NCBI GenBank assembly: GCA_003153875.1
Contig: PMBY01000495.1
Span: 33,707 to 45,682, forward strand
DNA from: Myxococcales bacterium
GTDB taxonomy: Bacteria > Myxococcota > Polyangia > Fen-1088
Direction of reading: 5' to 3'
DNA: 11,976 nucleotides
Shown here in pieces: positions 1 through 6,795 of the stretch (positions within the stretch are counted from its first letter, which is position 1; every line of letters begins with the position of its first letter). The notes below the pieces were generated by a model. The model was not told where the DNA came from. It searched no databases and saw nothing but the letters and a program-made list of their open reading frames with translations. The position numbers were made by a program, and so were the translations under genes.

Positions 1-45
1 GTCGTAGGGCATGGGGGTGCGAAGTCTACACCACCGCAGCGCCGA

Positions 46-627
46 TCAATCAGACGTCATGCGATCCGCCGTCCCTGCGTCCGGAGGCATCGCCAGCGGC
101 GGCAGCCCGATCAGCTCACGGCGTCGCTCGTACAGCGTGCGTCCGAAAAGAAAGGAGGTCAGGCAGGGATGCGGGGCCAGGGAGATGGTCTTTCCGGCGG
201 CGCGCAACTCGACATTCTCGTCGGTCACCGCCCAGCGCGAGCTGAGCTTCTCGGCCCAGCGCACATCCACTTCGACCTGTGAGGCCGTCATCACCTCGGC
301 CGGCAGAGGTTTCCAATTCTCCAGCAGCAGGCGCCGCAGCGCCGGCAAGCTGGTGTTTTCCTCGAACAGATAGCTACTGCGACCGCCCAGGGTCTTTTCG
401 CTTTCGCTGGTCTGAATTTCATCGGAGTGAACCAGAGCAGGGGGCCGCTCCCGGCCGCGCGCCAGATCGTCGAAGTAGTCCTGCACGTGGCACTGGTCGT
501 CGAAGATGATCTCGCGCGGCGGAACCTTGGCGAGATCGCGGCGCACGCCTACGGCACAGCCGACCAGCGCTGCCACGACAAGCAGGGCAGCGCCAGTCGC
601 GCCGGCCACTAGTTTTCTTACGTCCAT
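46..627 (-). CDS. Hypothetical membrane-anchored or lipoprotein, 193 aa
   Basis: I do not recognise a family. The start at 627 is chosen over the longer frame beginning at 702 because AAAGGA lies 8 nt upstream of this ATG. It is also followed by a proper export signal: basic DVRK, then a hydrophobic stretch at residues 6-23 ending in LVGC (Cys24), which fits a lipobox. A plain N-terminal membrane anchor is the alternative. The rest is soluble and mixed charged/hydrophobic, with no catalytic motif I can name. The gene lies 71 bp downstream of the L,D-transpeptidase gene on the same strand, so the two are probably co-transcribed and both act in the cell envelope; that link is inference. Confidence 0.7.
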   Translation of the reverse strand: MDVRKLVAGATGAALLVVAALVGCAVGVRRDLAKVPPREIIFDDQCHVQDYFDDLARGRERPPALVHSDEIQTSESEKTLGGRSSYLFEENTSLPALRRLLLENWKPLPAEVMTASQVEVDVRWAEKLSSRWAVTDENVELRAAGKTISLAPHPCLTSFLFGRTLYERRRELIGLPPLAMPPDAGTADRMTSD

Positions 628-698
628 AGGCGATATCCTTTCACTATCGAAAGACCGAGGCCAATCTTTAGCCCGCGTGACGACGTGGCCCGCGAGCC

Positions 699-2861
699 TC
701 ACGGGCCGACCTCCGGCGCGCTTTCGCCAGCCTCCTCGGAGGGCCCATAATCCACGCCCGGTTTGGGCAAGTAGGCCTGGATCGGTCGCTTCACCTTGCC
801 CATGATGCGGCCTTCAGTGACCACCACCGGCACCGGCGGGGTCAGCTCATAGTAGTAGCCACGCGTGCCCAGGGCGTAGTGGTACTGCTTGCCCTCGTAG
901 TCGAGATGGCGGCGAATCGTAAGGGGCACGTTGCCCACGCGCTGGAAGGCCCGGTGGCGCAGCAAGAAATCGAACAGGCGCACGGCCCGGCTGTTCACCA
1001 GACGGTGGCAACCGTGCGAGAACCGCCGCGCGATCGAAGTGTAGTCCACGGAACCATGGGTGCGAATCTGGTTGTCGTAGAAGGTGTTCGCGCCGCGTTT
1101 GTGATGGATCGCCATGACCAGGCCGTAGGCCGACTCATAGCCGGGGCCCATCACGTCGGTGTTCACGGCCGTGACCGACCCCGCATCGCGGTTCAACATC
1201 TTGCGTGTCAGCAGATCCTTGGCCGGCGTTCCCTCGGGCGGAATCCACACCGGCCCGGCCACGATGTCTTTCCACACGCGCGGGCCGACGTCTGAGTTCT
1301 TGTACCTAAAGTACACCTTGCCATTGGGGCGCATTTCGCTGCGCCACGACCCGATGGTGGTGCGCCAGCGGCACAGCGGAATCTTCTGTTTGTTCCAGTT
1401 CACGAAAAGCCTGAGGCTGGGGAAGTGCACGCGCGGCTGGGCGATGGGCTTGCCGTCTTGATTGTAGGGGAAGTCGTACCAGACATCGCCGCGATCGATC
1501 TCGACGGAAAGGTTCATCTTGCCGCTGTAGTAGGGCGGAAGCTTGGGCGGTGGGAAGGCGACGCGCAGCATGTTCCTGATCCCCTGGATCTGGAACGCAT
1601 TCATGATCCTGAGCATGTCGTCAGGGGTGCGGGCTCCCAGGCCGGCCATGAGCGCGTCGGTGTATTCGGCGATGAGATTCGGCACTGGGTGTTCGACGCC
1701 CGCCGTGTCCTTGTAGGTAGCCGGCTTTGCTCCGCCCGAGACTGAACCGTCCTCGAGGATGCCGGCCGCATCAGCCACCCGTTCCATCAGGATGCGCCGG
1801 AAGGTGTCGAAGTGCAGGTCGAGCGGCGGCCGCTGCAGAGCCGCCAGGGTCTCGCCGCCTAGGAATCCCCAGCCGAAAATGTTGTTCTTGCGTTCCCAGT
1901 CAGCCAACGCCTCGTTGGTCGCCAAGTCGAAGTGTCCCTCCACGTGTTTGGCCCGCGACGACAGCAACCCCTCGCACACCAGGCGCGCCTGAACCGCCCG
2001 GATCGCGCGCAGACGCACCTGTCCGCGACGGGCGCGCTCGATGCGGGTCGCGGCCTTGGGATCGTCCGCGGCGATGAAATTGAGCCAGCCGTCGCGATCG
2101 CGTGTGTCCGTGCCCGCCGCTTCCTTGGCCTTGGCGATTTGCTTGTCGACCCAAGCCGCATCCCCGGTCGCCTCGTGGTATTCGCGGTGTGCCTGCTCGC
2201 GACTTTGGAAGGTGACCGTGCCGTCGAAGGCTGCCAGGCCGGCCAGGTCCAGGTTGGCGTAGCAGGTTCTTTGCTTGTCGTCCTCGATGCGCTTGAGCAA
2301 GACATTGAACGTGGGCGGGATACCGTAGGCCTCGAGGAAATTTGGCTCGCGCTGCAGGCGCAGCGCCCGTCTGGCCTCGGCGATCACGCGCTTGCCCTGC
2401 GGGCTTTGTGCCGCGTCCTCGGTTCCGGGCAGGCCAGCGGCCATCAATACGGCGTAAGCCCCCTCGGGGCTGGCCAGGAAGATTTCATCCGGGCTTTCCC
2501 AGTCATTGGCCAGCGCGATGAAAGCGCGGCGGTAGCGGTTGGGCTTCGCCTCGCCTTGCGGACCGTCCGACTCGCTGAAGATGAAGGGTGCCCATTGGTC
2601 GTTGAGCTCCACATTGAGCAGACCTGCGGAACGCGCCCAGTCCACGGGTTCGCGACCAGGGTGCTCGGTCCCGAGCGCGATGGTCTCGCCGTCGGTCATC
2701 TCCCCCTCTCCCTCCCAGGGCAGGGGCGGCGGCGCGGGCTGGACCGGAGTGGGCTTGGTCGTGGGCTCGGCCGCTGCGGCATCGCGCTTGGGGCTGGGCG
2801 GGCGCGCGCAGGCCATCACCAAGAGCGCGGCAGACCAAGGGATCGAGCGGAGGGCTCGCAT
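699..2861 (-). CDS. L,D-transpeptidase (YkuD/YcbB-like) lipoprotein with peptidoglycan-binding-like segment
   Basis: A 720-aa predicted lipoprotein. Residues 1-18 form a signal peptide ending LVMAC (Cys18), then a Pro/Ala-rich linker to about residue 48. Residues about 305-345 (FDLATNEALADWERKN...GGETLAAL) look like a PG_binding_1 helical domain. The C-terminal catalytic domain, about 485-640, has His602 (RTHGS) and SHGCH with Cys618, matching the His...S-H-G-C signature of YkuD-type L,D-transpeptidases, which make 3-3 cross-links in peptidoglycan or attach proteins to it. The residue after Cys is His, where Ile/Val is usual. The long middle part (about 50-300) is unassigned. ATG 2861 is preferred over the upstream start at 2948 because the lipoprotein signal begins there; the ribosome site is weak. 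The family call is firm, the exact reaction is not. Confidence 0.85.
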   Translation of the reverse strand: MRALRSIPWSAALLVMACARPPSPKRDAAAAEPTTKPTPVQPAPPPLPWEGEGEMTDGETIALGTEHPGREPVDWARSAGLLNVELNDQWAPFIFSESDGPQGEAKPNRYRRAFIALANDWESPDEIFLASPEGAYAVLMAAGLPGTEDAAQSPQGKRVIAEARRALRLQREPNFLEAYGIPPTFNVLLKRIEDDKQRTCYANLDLAGLAAFDGTVTFQSREQAHREYHEATGDAAWVDKQIAKAKEAAGTDTRDRDGWLNFIAADDPKAATRIERARRGQVRLRAIRAVQARLVCEGLLSSRAKHVEGHFDLATNEALADWERKNNIFGWGFLGGETLAALQRPPLDLHFDTFRRILMERVADAAGILEDGSVSGGAKPATYKDTAGVEHPVPNLIAEYTDALMAGLGARTPDDMLRIMNAFQIQGIRNMLRVAFPPPKLPPYYSGKMNLSVEIDRGDVWYDFPYNQDGKPIAQPRVHFPSLRLFVNWNKQKIPLCRWRTTIGSWRSEMRPNGKVYFRYKNSDVGPRVWKDIVAGPVWIPPEGTPAKDLLTRKMLNRDAGSVTAVNTDVMGPGYESAYGLVMAIHHKRGANTFYDNQIRTHGSVDYTSIARRFSHGCHRLVNSRAVRLFDFLLRHRAFQRVGNVPLTIRRHLDYEGKQYHYALGTRGYYYELTPPVPVVVTEGRIMGKVKRPIQAYLPKPGVDYGPSEEAGESAPEVGP

Positions 2862-2948
2862 GACCGTCGAATTAGTAGCCAGGTGCGGGCCGAACGCAAG
2901 CATCAGGCGTCGCACCCTAGCAGGCGCTGCCCGCGCGCCAGCTTCCAT

Positions 2949-2977
2949 TTGACAGCTGCAGCGCCGGCGAGTAGATC
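2949..2977 (+). promoter_or_regulatory. Probable sigma-70-type promoter of tRNA-Asp
   Basis: A perfect -35 box TTGACA at 2949-2954 is followed after 17 bp by TAGATC at 2972-2977, a partial match to the -10 consensus (3 of 6). The tRNA begins about 41 bp after the -10 box. The position and perfect -35 make it a good candidate, but it also sits in the upstream region of the divergent L,D-transpeptidase gene. Confidence 0.5.
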
Positions 2978-3018
2978 CTTGCGTCCCGATGCGCCGGGAA
3001 ACCGTCGCTTCGGGGCCT

Positions 3019-3092
<74 letters not shown>

Positions 3093-3107
3093 CAGAAATC
3101 ATTGAGG

Positions 3108-3171
3108 AATTTGGAAGTCGCAAAAGAGGTGCTCCAAATTGTACCGCCTCCGTACCGCCGAAGGTGGTACA
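3108..3171 (+). repeat. Ordered short repeats in the tRNA-integrase leader (possible integrase or excisionase sites)
   Basis: AATTTGGA (3108-3115) is an exact inverted repeat of TCCAAATT (3133-3140) with 17 bp between. Directly after it, GTACCGCC occurs at 3141-3148 and 3152-3159, followed by the inverted version GGTGGTAC (7 of 8) at 3163-3170. The three boxes start exactly 11 bp apart, one helical turn, and the outer edges read TGTACC...GGTACA. GTACCGCCTC recurs at 4444-4453, beyond the integrase gene. Position beside a tRNA and integrase suggests arm-type recombinase sites or an operator for int; this is inference. Confidence 0.45.
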
Positions 3172-3195
3172 TTCCGAAGCCGGAGCAGCGGCCTC

Positions 3196-4365
3196 ATGGG
3201 CTTCGTAATTCGTCGCGGAACACGCGACAAACCTCGGTACTACATTCGCTACGTTGACGTAGACGGCGGAGAGAAGAGCCGACGGGTGCCCGCCAAGACC
3301 AAGGCTGAGGCCGAGCGGTTTCTCCACCAGGCAGAAACCCGGCTTATGGAGGGTCGTCTCGGCATGGAGCCGAAGACCGACGCCATGATGACCGGCACGC
3401 TGATGGACGAGTGGATGATGACACTCACAAACCGAGACGCAGCCGGTGATCGTGGGCGTGTGAATAGGCACGTTCGGCCTGCCTTCGCTGGAATGCCTCT
3501 TTCGACCTTGCAGGAGATTGGCCCGGTGATGGCCTGGCTTGACGGGCAGCGCCGGGCTGGCGATCTCTCCAGCGGCAGTATCCGCCACAACCTCAACCTT
3601 CTCTCTCGTTTCTTCTCGTGGGCTATCGAGCGCGGGTACTCCAAGGTGAACCCGGTGCGCATGATTCCCACGGGGAAGCGCCCACAGGAAGCCCAGAAGC
3701 GGGACATGCCCTGGCTTGCCGACGACGCACAGGTGGTCAGCCTGATGAATCACCTGCCAGAACCCATCAACCTGATGTTCTACCTGGGCAACCGGTCGGG
3801 CCTGAGAACCGGCGAGCTTGCCGGTCTGCGCATGGCTGACATGGACTACCTGAAGGACGGCGCTATCCGCATCCGCTACTCCTATGGCGGCCCGCTGAAG
3901 GAGGACAAGGGGCAGACTGGCAAGATGAAGTGGGTTCCTGCCCCGTCCGATTCTGACGACTTCTTGGGGCTCTGGCTGAAGCGACGAAAACTCCAAGGTG
4001 CCAAGCCTGAAGACCTGGTGTTCCCGGCCCCACCTGCCCCCAACAGCATTCGTAAGCGCGACTGGCACGGCTACCGCAAGGAGTTCATCGAGGATTGCTG
4101 GGCTGCCGCCAAGGATGCGCACAACAAGAAGTGCGAAAAGGAACACCACGAGGACCGCAGGGTCGACATGACGTGGTACCAGGCCACCCGGCACAGCTTC
4201 GTCACGCGCAACCTGGAAGCCGGCGCTTCGCTCGACGAGGTGAGCGATGCCGTGGGCCACTCGTCGCCAGGTGTCACTAGGCGGTTCTATGATCACCACG
4301 TTCGCAGGAGTTTCTCTGCAACGCTGACGGCCAGGCTGAGACGGCCAGAAAAACCTACACGGTAG
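3196..4365 (+). CDS. int: Tyrosine recombinase/integrase
   Basis: A 389-aa site-specific recombinase of the phage/island integrase type. It would cut and rejoin DNA at the tRNA-Asp gene just upstream. Residues 1-50 resemble an arm-binding domain (RDKPRYYIRYVDVDGG), about 55-165 a SAM-like core-binding domain, and about 180-370 the catalytic domain. Catalytic positions visible are Arg204 (GLRTGE), Lys around 235-245 in the beta hairpin, Arg332 (QATRHSF), His355 (VGHSS) and the nucleophile Tyr365 (RRFYDHH). The first position of the usual HxxR is Gln329 instead of His. The ATG at 3196 has GGAG 10 nt upstream; a TTG at 3139 in the same frame is less likely because it lies inside the leader repeats. 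No excisionase gene is evident nearby. Confidence 0.92.
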   Translation: MGFVIRRGTRDKPRYYIRYVDVDGGEKSRRVPAKTKAEAERFLHQAETRLMEGRLGMEPKTDAMMTGTLMDEWMMTLTNRDAAGDRGRVNRHVRPAFAGMPLSTLQEIGPVMAWLDGQRRAGDLSSGSIRHNLNLLSRFFSWAIERGYSKVNPVRMIPTGKRPQEAQKRDMPWLADDAQVVSLMNHLPEPINLMFYLGNRSGLRTGELAGLRMADMDYLKDGAIRIRYSYGGPLKEDKGQTGKMKWVPAPSDSDDFLGLWLKRRKLQGAKPEDLVFPAPPAPNSIRKRDWHGYRKEFIEDCWAAAKDAHNKKCEKEHHEDRRVDMTWYQATRHSFVTRNLEAGASLDEVSDAVGHSSPGVTRRFYDHHVRRSFSATLTARLRRPEKPTR

Positions 4366-4458
4366 GGCCGCAGGCAAGAGGCAACGCCAGCATCGCCGGT
4401 TTGATCTTCTTGGTGAGGTCCATCACGACCGACGGAACCCCCAGTACCGCCTCACGTC

Positions 4459-4800
4459 TCAAAACGGGACTTCATCGGTGTTGCGCGGGGGCTCGCCATC
4501 ATCGGGCCCGCCGCCGTCCTTGGTGCCTTCGCTGACGACCTCGACGGTGTTGGCCACGATGTCACCGTAAACCTTGCCCTGCCAGTCACGACCGCCCAGC
4601 CGGCCACTCACCGACAACACGGAGCCGGGCTTCCAGGCAGACGCCTGCTCGGCGAGTCGTCCAAACACCTTGATGGGCACTAGCTGAGGGTACTGCCCCT
4701 GCGTTTCGCAGATGAGGGTCAAGATCGTCTTTCCAGCCTTCGACGTGAAGGTGTCGATGCGCTGAAGAGTTCCCTGTCCCTGGAATGTGAATTCGCCCAT
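4459..4800 (-). CDS. SSB-like OB-fold protein (DUF3127-like)
   Basis: A 113-aa protein. ATG 4800 is preceded by GGAAGGA at good spacing, which settles this start over longer frames. The body has the alternating strands of a small OB fold: the pattern SKAGKTILTLICETQGQYP, VPIKVFGRLAEQ, SVSGRLGGRDWQGKVYGDI resembles DUF3127 and single-stranded DNA-binding proteins of mobile elements. The C-terminus is acidic and ends DEVPF, like the DDIPF tip with which SSB recruits repair and replication partners. The likely role is binding single-stranded DNA during transfer, replication or recombination of the element. It is convergent with the integrase, with a gap of about 93 bp. A non-DNA-binding OB-fold role cannot be excluded. 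Confidence 0.75.
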   Translation of the reverse strand: MGEFTFQGQGTLQRIDTFTSKAGKTILTLICETQGQYPQLVPIKVFGRLAEQASAWKPGSVLSVSGRLGGRDWQGKVYGDIVANTVEVVSEGTKDGGGPDDGEPPRNTDEVPF

Positions 4801-5012
4801 GGTGTCCTTCCGTGTTCGTTCCTGGTTGCGGAACCAGAGCAATGCCACACCAAGGACGGCTTGCAAGGGCCGTCCTGCCAGGAGCGATCATAAACACGGC
4901 GGTGCCTCCCTACCTACCCCCCTGGCATGCATGACCCGGGATCGCAGGGCCGCCATCATTTCAAACGGACACAGCTAACTGGGCACAGCGCGGAGAAGAA
5001 GAAGGTCGTCAT
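4801..5012. other. Intergenic region holding repeat copy A
   Basis: With the relic at 5013-5150 this forms a stretch of about 360 bp without an intact gene. Its clear contents are the ribosome site of the SSB-like gene, the 68-bp repeat copy A (4917-4984) and the gene relic to its right. I see no convincing terminator. Confidence 0.5.
4917..4984 (+). repeat. Dispersed repeat copy A (68 bp)
   Basis: Starts CCCCCCTGGCATGCATGACC and ends AGCTAACTGGGC. It matches copy B (9019-9086) without gaps over exactly 68 bp at about 75% identity, with both ends nearly perfect and the centre diverged. The left end contains a near-palindrome, CCTGG...CCGGG (CCTGG...CCAGG in copy B). The family is unknown to me; it could be a non-autonomous element or a structured intergenic repeat. 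Confidence 0.6.
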
Positions 5013-5150
5013 CTATTCCCGTTTTTTGGTTGGGATCTCGTGCAGGTCAGCCGTGGTCAGCGCGGCCGAGCCGAACTTGTCATGGATGCGGTCGAGCGCG
5101 GCGGCTTTCAATCCGCGTCTTGCGTGATCGTGATGACCACCGCTCAGGGC
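5013..5150 (-). pseudogene. Relic resembling the C-terminus of a Y-family DNA polymerase
   Basis: A 45-codon open stretch, preceded in frame by TGA and ending in TAG, encodes ALDRIHDKFGSAALTTADL followed by HEIPTKKRE. This phrase resembles the end of DinB/UmuC-type translesion polymerases, where 'LD.I..KFG...L..A.L' precedes the tail. No polymerase body lies upstream; the NTF2-like gene ends only 10 bp away. It is therefore read as a leftover of a gene removed by rearrangement. A chance short frame or an unrelated small protein (TTG start possible) are alternatives. Confidence 0.4.
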
Positions 5151-5160
5151 TCATCAGAAA

Positions 5161-5688
5161 TCAGACGTGGCTGGGGCGAAGTGCTGTGGTTTGCGACAGT
5201 GTCTTGACGGTGTCGATTCGATAGATGAGCCAGGTGCGATCAACCTTCTTCAACTTGAAGTTGAATTCCTGTACCTGGAAATCGCCTTCACCCTCGACGG
5301 TGGCTTTGCCCGTCAGGTTGGCCATCGCACTCTGGTTGCCGGCATCGAGAGTGACGTTGATGTCCAGGAACTCGACCTTGAGCCCGCGCACGTGCTGCAT
5401 GGCTCCCATCACCGCCTGCATCAGTTCGTCGCGCCCTTGCAACTCGCGTGTGTCAACGCCACGGACTTCCAGGTTGATCACGACGTCGGCAGTGAAGTAG
5501 TCCCCGAGGCTTTGAGCTTTGAGGCCCCTGGGAATGGCTCCTTCGCCGGGCTCGACGGAAACTGTGCGGGCCAGATTGAGCAGGCGCGAGCGGATGGCGT
5601 TTTGAGGACTGGGAAACCACACGCGCCAGCCCCAGATTGCAAGGCCGACCAGAGCAGCGGCGAGAATGAGGCGAATGGGCTTCTTCAC
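5161..5688 (-). CDS. Membrane-anchored NTF2/SnoaL-like protein
   Basis: A 175-aa protein with a single N-terminal membrane segment (residues about 5-24, after MKKPIR) and a periplasmic domain. The domain's alternating hydrophobic strands, and its end QEFNFKLKKVDRTWLIYRID, look like the NTF2/SnoaL cone fold ('F.L.k.dg.W.I..i'). No catalytic set is recognisable. Translation starts at GTG 5688 with AAGGG upstream, and this GTG overlaps the TGA of the signal peptidase gene (GTGA). It is thus the last gene of a translationally coupled three-gene operon, which points to a job at the membrane together with the peptidase, possibly as an accessory or a substrate; the latter is inference. Confidence 0.75.
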   Translation of the reverse strand: MKKPIRLILAAALVGLAIWGWRVWFPSPQNAIRSRLLNLARTVSVEPGEGAIPRGLKAQSLGDYFTADVVINLEVRGVDTRELQGRDELMQAVMGAMQHVRGLKVEFLDINVTLDAGNQSAMANLTGKATVEGEGDFQVQEFNFKLKKVDRTWLIYRIDTVKTLSQTTALRPSHV

Positions 5689-6215
5689 CAGAGGACCCTT
5701 CCGACGATTCGCTGTCTTTGAGTCTTGCCTTTCTCGTGCAGCTGTTCCGGCATCGAACGGTTGTCCCCGACAACATAGTACAGGCCCGGCGCGAGCGTTT
5801 CTGGCGGTATCTCCCAGTCACTGCCGGGGTTCAGGTAGGGTTCTGAGACGACCTCGCCGTTGATGAGCAGGTGTCCCTTGTGAAATGCGATGGTATCGCC
5901 AGGTAGACCGACCACCCGCTTCAGGTACATCACGCTTTGTCCGGCCAGGCGGATGGCGACAACATCGCCGCGTTTCGGCTCGGACCGGGCGTAGGCGAGA
6001 CGGTTCACCAGGTTGACACCCCCATCCTGGTAGGTGGGGAGCATGCTGGTCCCTCTCACATGGATGGGAAGCACCACGTAGGCGCGAGCGAGAAGGACGG
6101 CAGCCACCAGCACCACAATGCGCGTTAGCGTTCGTTTGGGTCTACGGCCAATCAATGCTGTCCGCAGCCAGGCTGGCGGACGGAACGAAGGGGCCTTCGT
6201 CTCAAGATCGGTCAC
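5685..6215 (-). CDS. lepB: Signal peptidase I
   Basis: A 176-aa type I leader peptidase that removes signal peptides from exported proteins on the outer face of the inner membrane by a Ser/Lys dyad. Visible features are a membrane segment at about 30-50, box B RGTSMLP with catalytic Ser57, box D YLKRVVGLPGD with catalytic Lys99, and box E VVGDNRSMPE at 148-157. A basic cytoplasmic N-terminus (RRPKRTLTR) precedes the anchor. Length is short, as in minimal bacterial enzymes. The GTG start at 6215 overlaps the stop of the upstream gene by 4 nt (GTGA), and its own stop overlaps the next start the same way. An extra copy dedicated to products of this operon is possible; whether it is the main cellular enzyme cannot be told from the window. 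Confidence 0.9.
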   Translation of the reverse strand: MTDLETKAPSFRPPAWLRTALIGRRPKRTLTRIVVLVAAVLLARAYVVLPIHVRGTSMLPTYQDGGVNLVNRLAYARSEPKRGDVVAIRLAGQSVMYLKRVVGLPGDTIAFHKGHLLINGEVVSEPYLNPGSDWEIPPETLAPGLYYVVGDNRSMPEQLHEKGKTQRQRIVGRVLW

Positions 6216-6526
6216 AGCCCGCCGTGGAACCGACCGAAGGCGCGGGCAAGCATGACCGACATGATCACGACGCCAGCCCCGAGGACGAGCACATGGCGGG
6301 TCTTGCGCAGATCGAATTTACCAACGCGACAGACGAGCAAGTAGCCGACGGCCAGGTTGAACAGGCCCCACAGCACGTTGACCGTCGACGGGGACAAGCC
6401 TTCGCCTGGCGGAGATGCAAACGGACTCTGGAAGGGGTGTCCTGAGATCCCATTGCCCAGATGGGGCAGGGTGTTCGCGAGAAAGGCACCCCCGAAAAAG
6501 TACGCCACGTAGTGGTACCAGCGCAT
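6212..6526 (-). CDS. Small three-TM membrane protein
   Basis: A 104-aa membrane protein with hydrophobic segments at about 4-23 (VAYFFGGAFLANTLPHLGNG), 47-65 (NVLWGLFNLAVGYLLVC) and 77-96 (HVLVLGAGVVIMSVMLARAF). I do not recognise the family. ATG 6526 is fixed by GGAGG five bases upstream; the longer frame from 6673 has no such site and would run through the tandem repeats. It is the first gene of the three-gene operon, with its TGA inside the GTG start of signal peptidase I. The coupling suggests a partner of the peptidase or of the anchored NTF2-like protein, without direct evidence. Confidence 0.75.
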   Translation of the reverse strand: MRWYHYVAYFFGGAFLANTLPHLGNGISGHPFQSPFASPPGEGLSPSTVNVLWGLFNLAVGYLLVCRVGKFDLRKTRHVLVLGAGVVIMSVMLARAFGRFHGGL

Positions 6527-6795
6527 CGTTGCCTCCAATTCTCCCGCGCCACTCTTCTGCCGCGTTCGATGGGTGTCAAGGTGAACTGCGGTCAGGAAAA
6601 ACCTCGAGTTCTCCAGTATGGCCAGCACACCAGCCCGGCACCCCGGTTGGCCCACCATGACCTGGGAGATCAAGTCGGCTGCGGAAACATGACCTGGGAG
6701 ATCAAGTCGGCTGACCTAGGACACAAAGAACAGTCCACGCTCGTGCCCACCCCGCGCTAGACTGAGGCTGAGCCAACCCAAAGCGAGGAGATTCC
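6527..6795. promoter_or_regulatory. Divergent intergenic region with tandem repeats
   Basis: A 269-bp space between two divergent genes must hold promoters for both the signal peptidase operon (minus) and the YdjM-like gene (plus). The tandem repeat pair at 6656-6713 lies in its middle. TAGACT at 6758-6763 is a possible -10 for the plus-strand gene, but I see no convincing -35. Confidence 0.4.
6656..6713 (+). repeat. Tandem pair of 26-bp direct repeats (D1, D2)
   Basis: Two identical 26-bp units, 6656-6681 and 6688-6713, begin CATGACCTGGGAGATCAAG and end TCGGCTG, with a 6-bp spacer and a 32-bp period. The beginning CATGACC.GG is shared with repeat copies A and C. Identity of the two units suggests recent duplication or selection as a protein-binding site in this divergent promoter region. 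Confidence 0.75.

Noticed and set aside
3139..3195. TTG start for the integrase
   Set aside because: It lies in the phased repeat leader; the ATG at 3196 has a good ribosome site.
4355..4462. Minus-strand mini-frame with protein-like text (MDLTKKIKPAML)
   Set aside because: Only about 35 codons, TTG start, overlaps the end of the integrase gene; no independent support.
5167..5721. Plus-strand frame of 184 codons
   Set aside because: Antisense to the NTF2-like gene, which has a ribosome site, membrane anchor and operon overlap.
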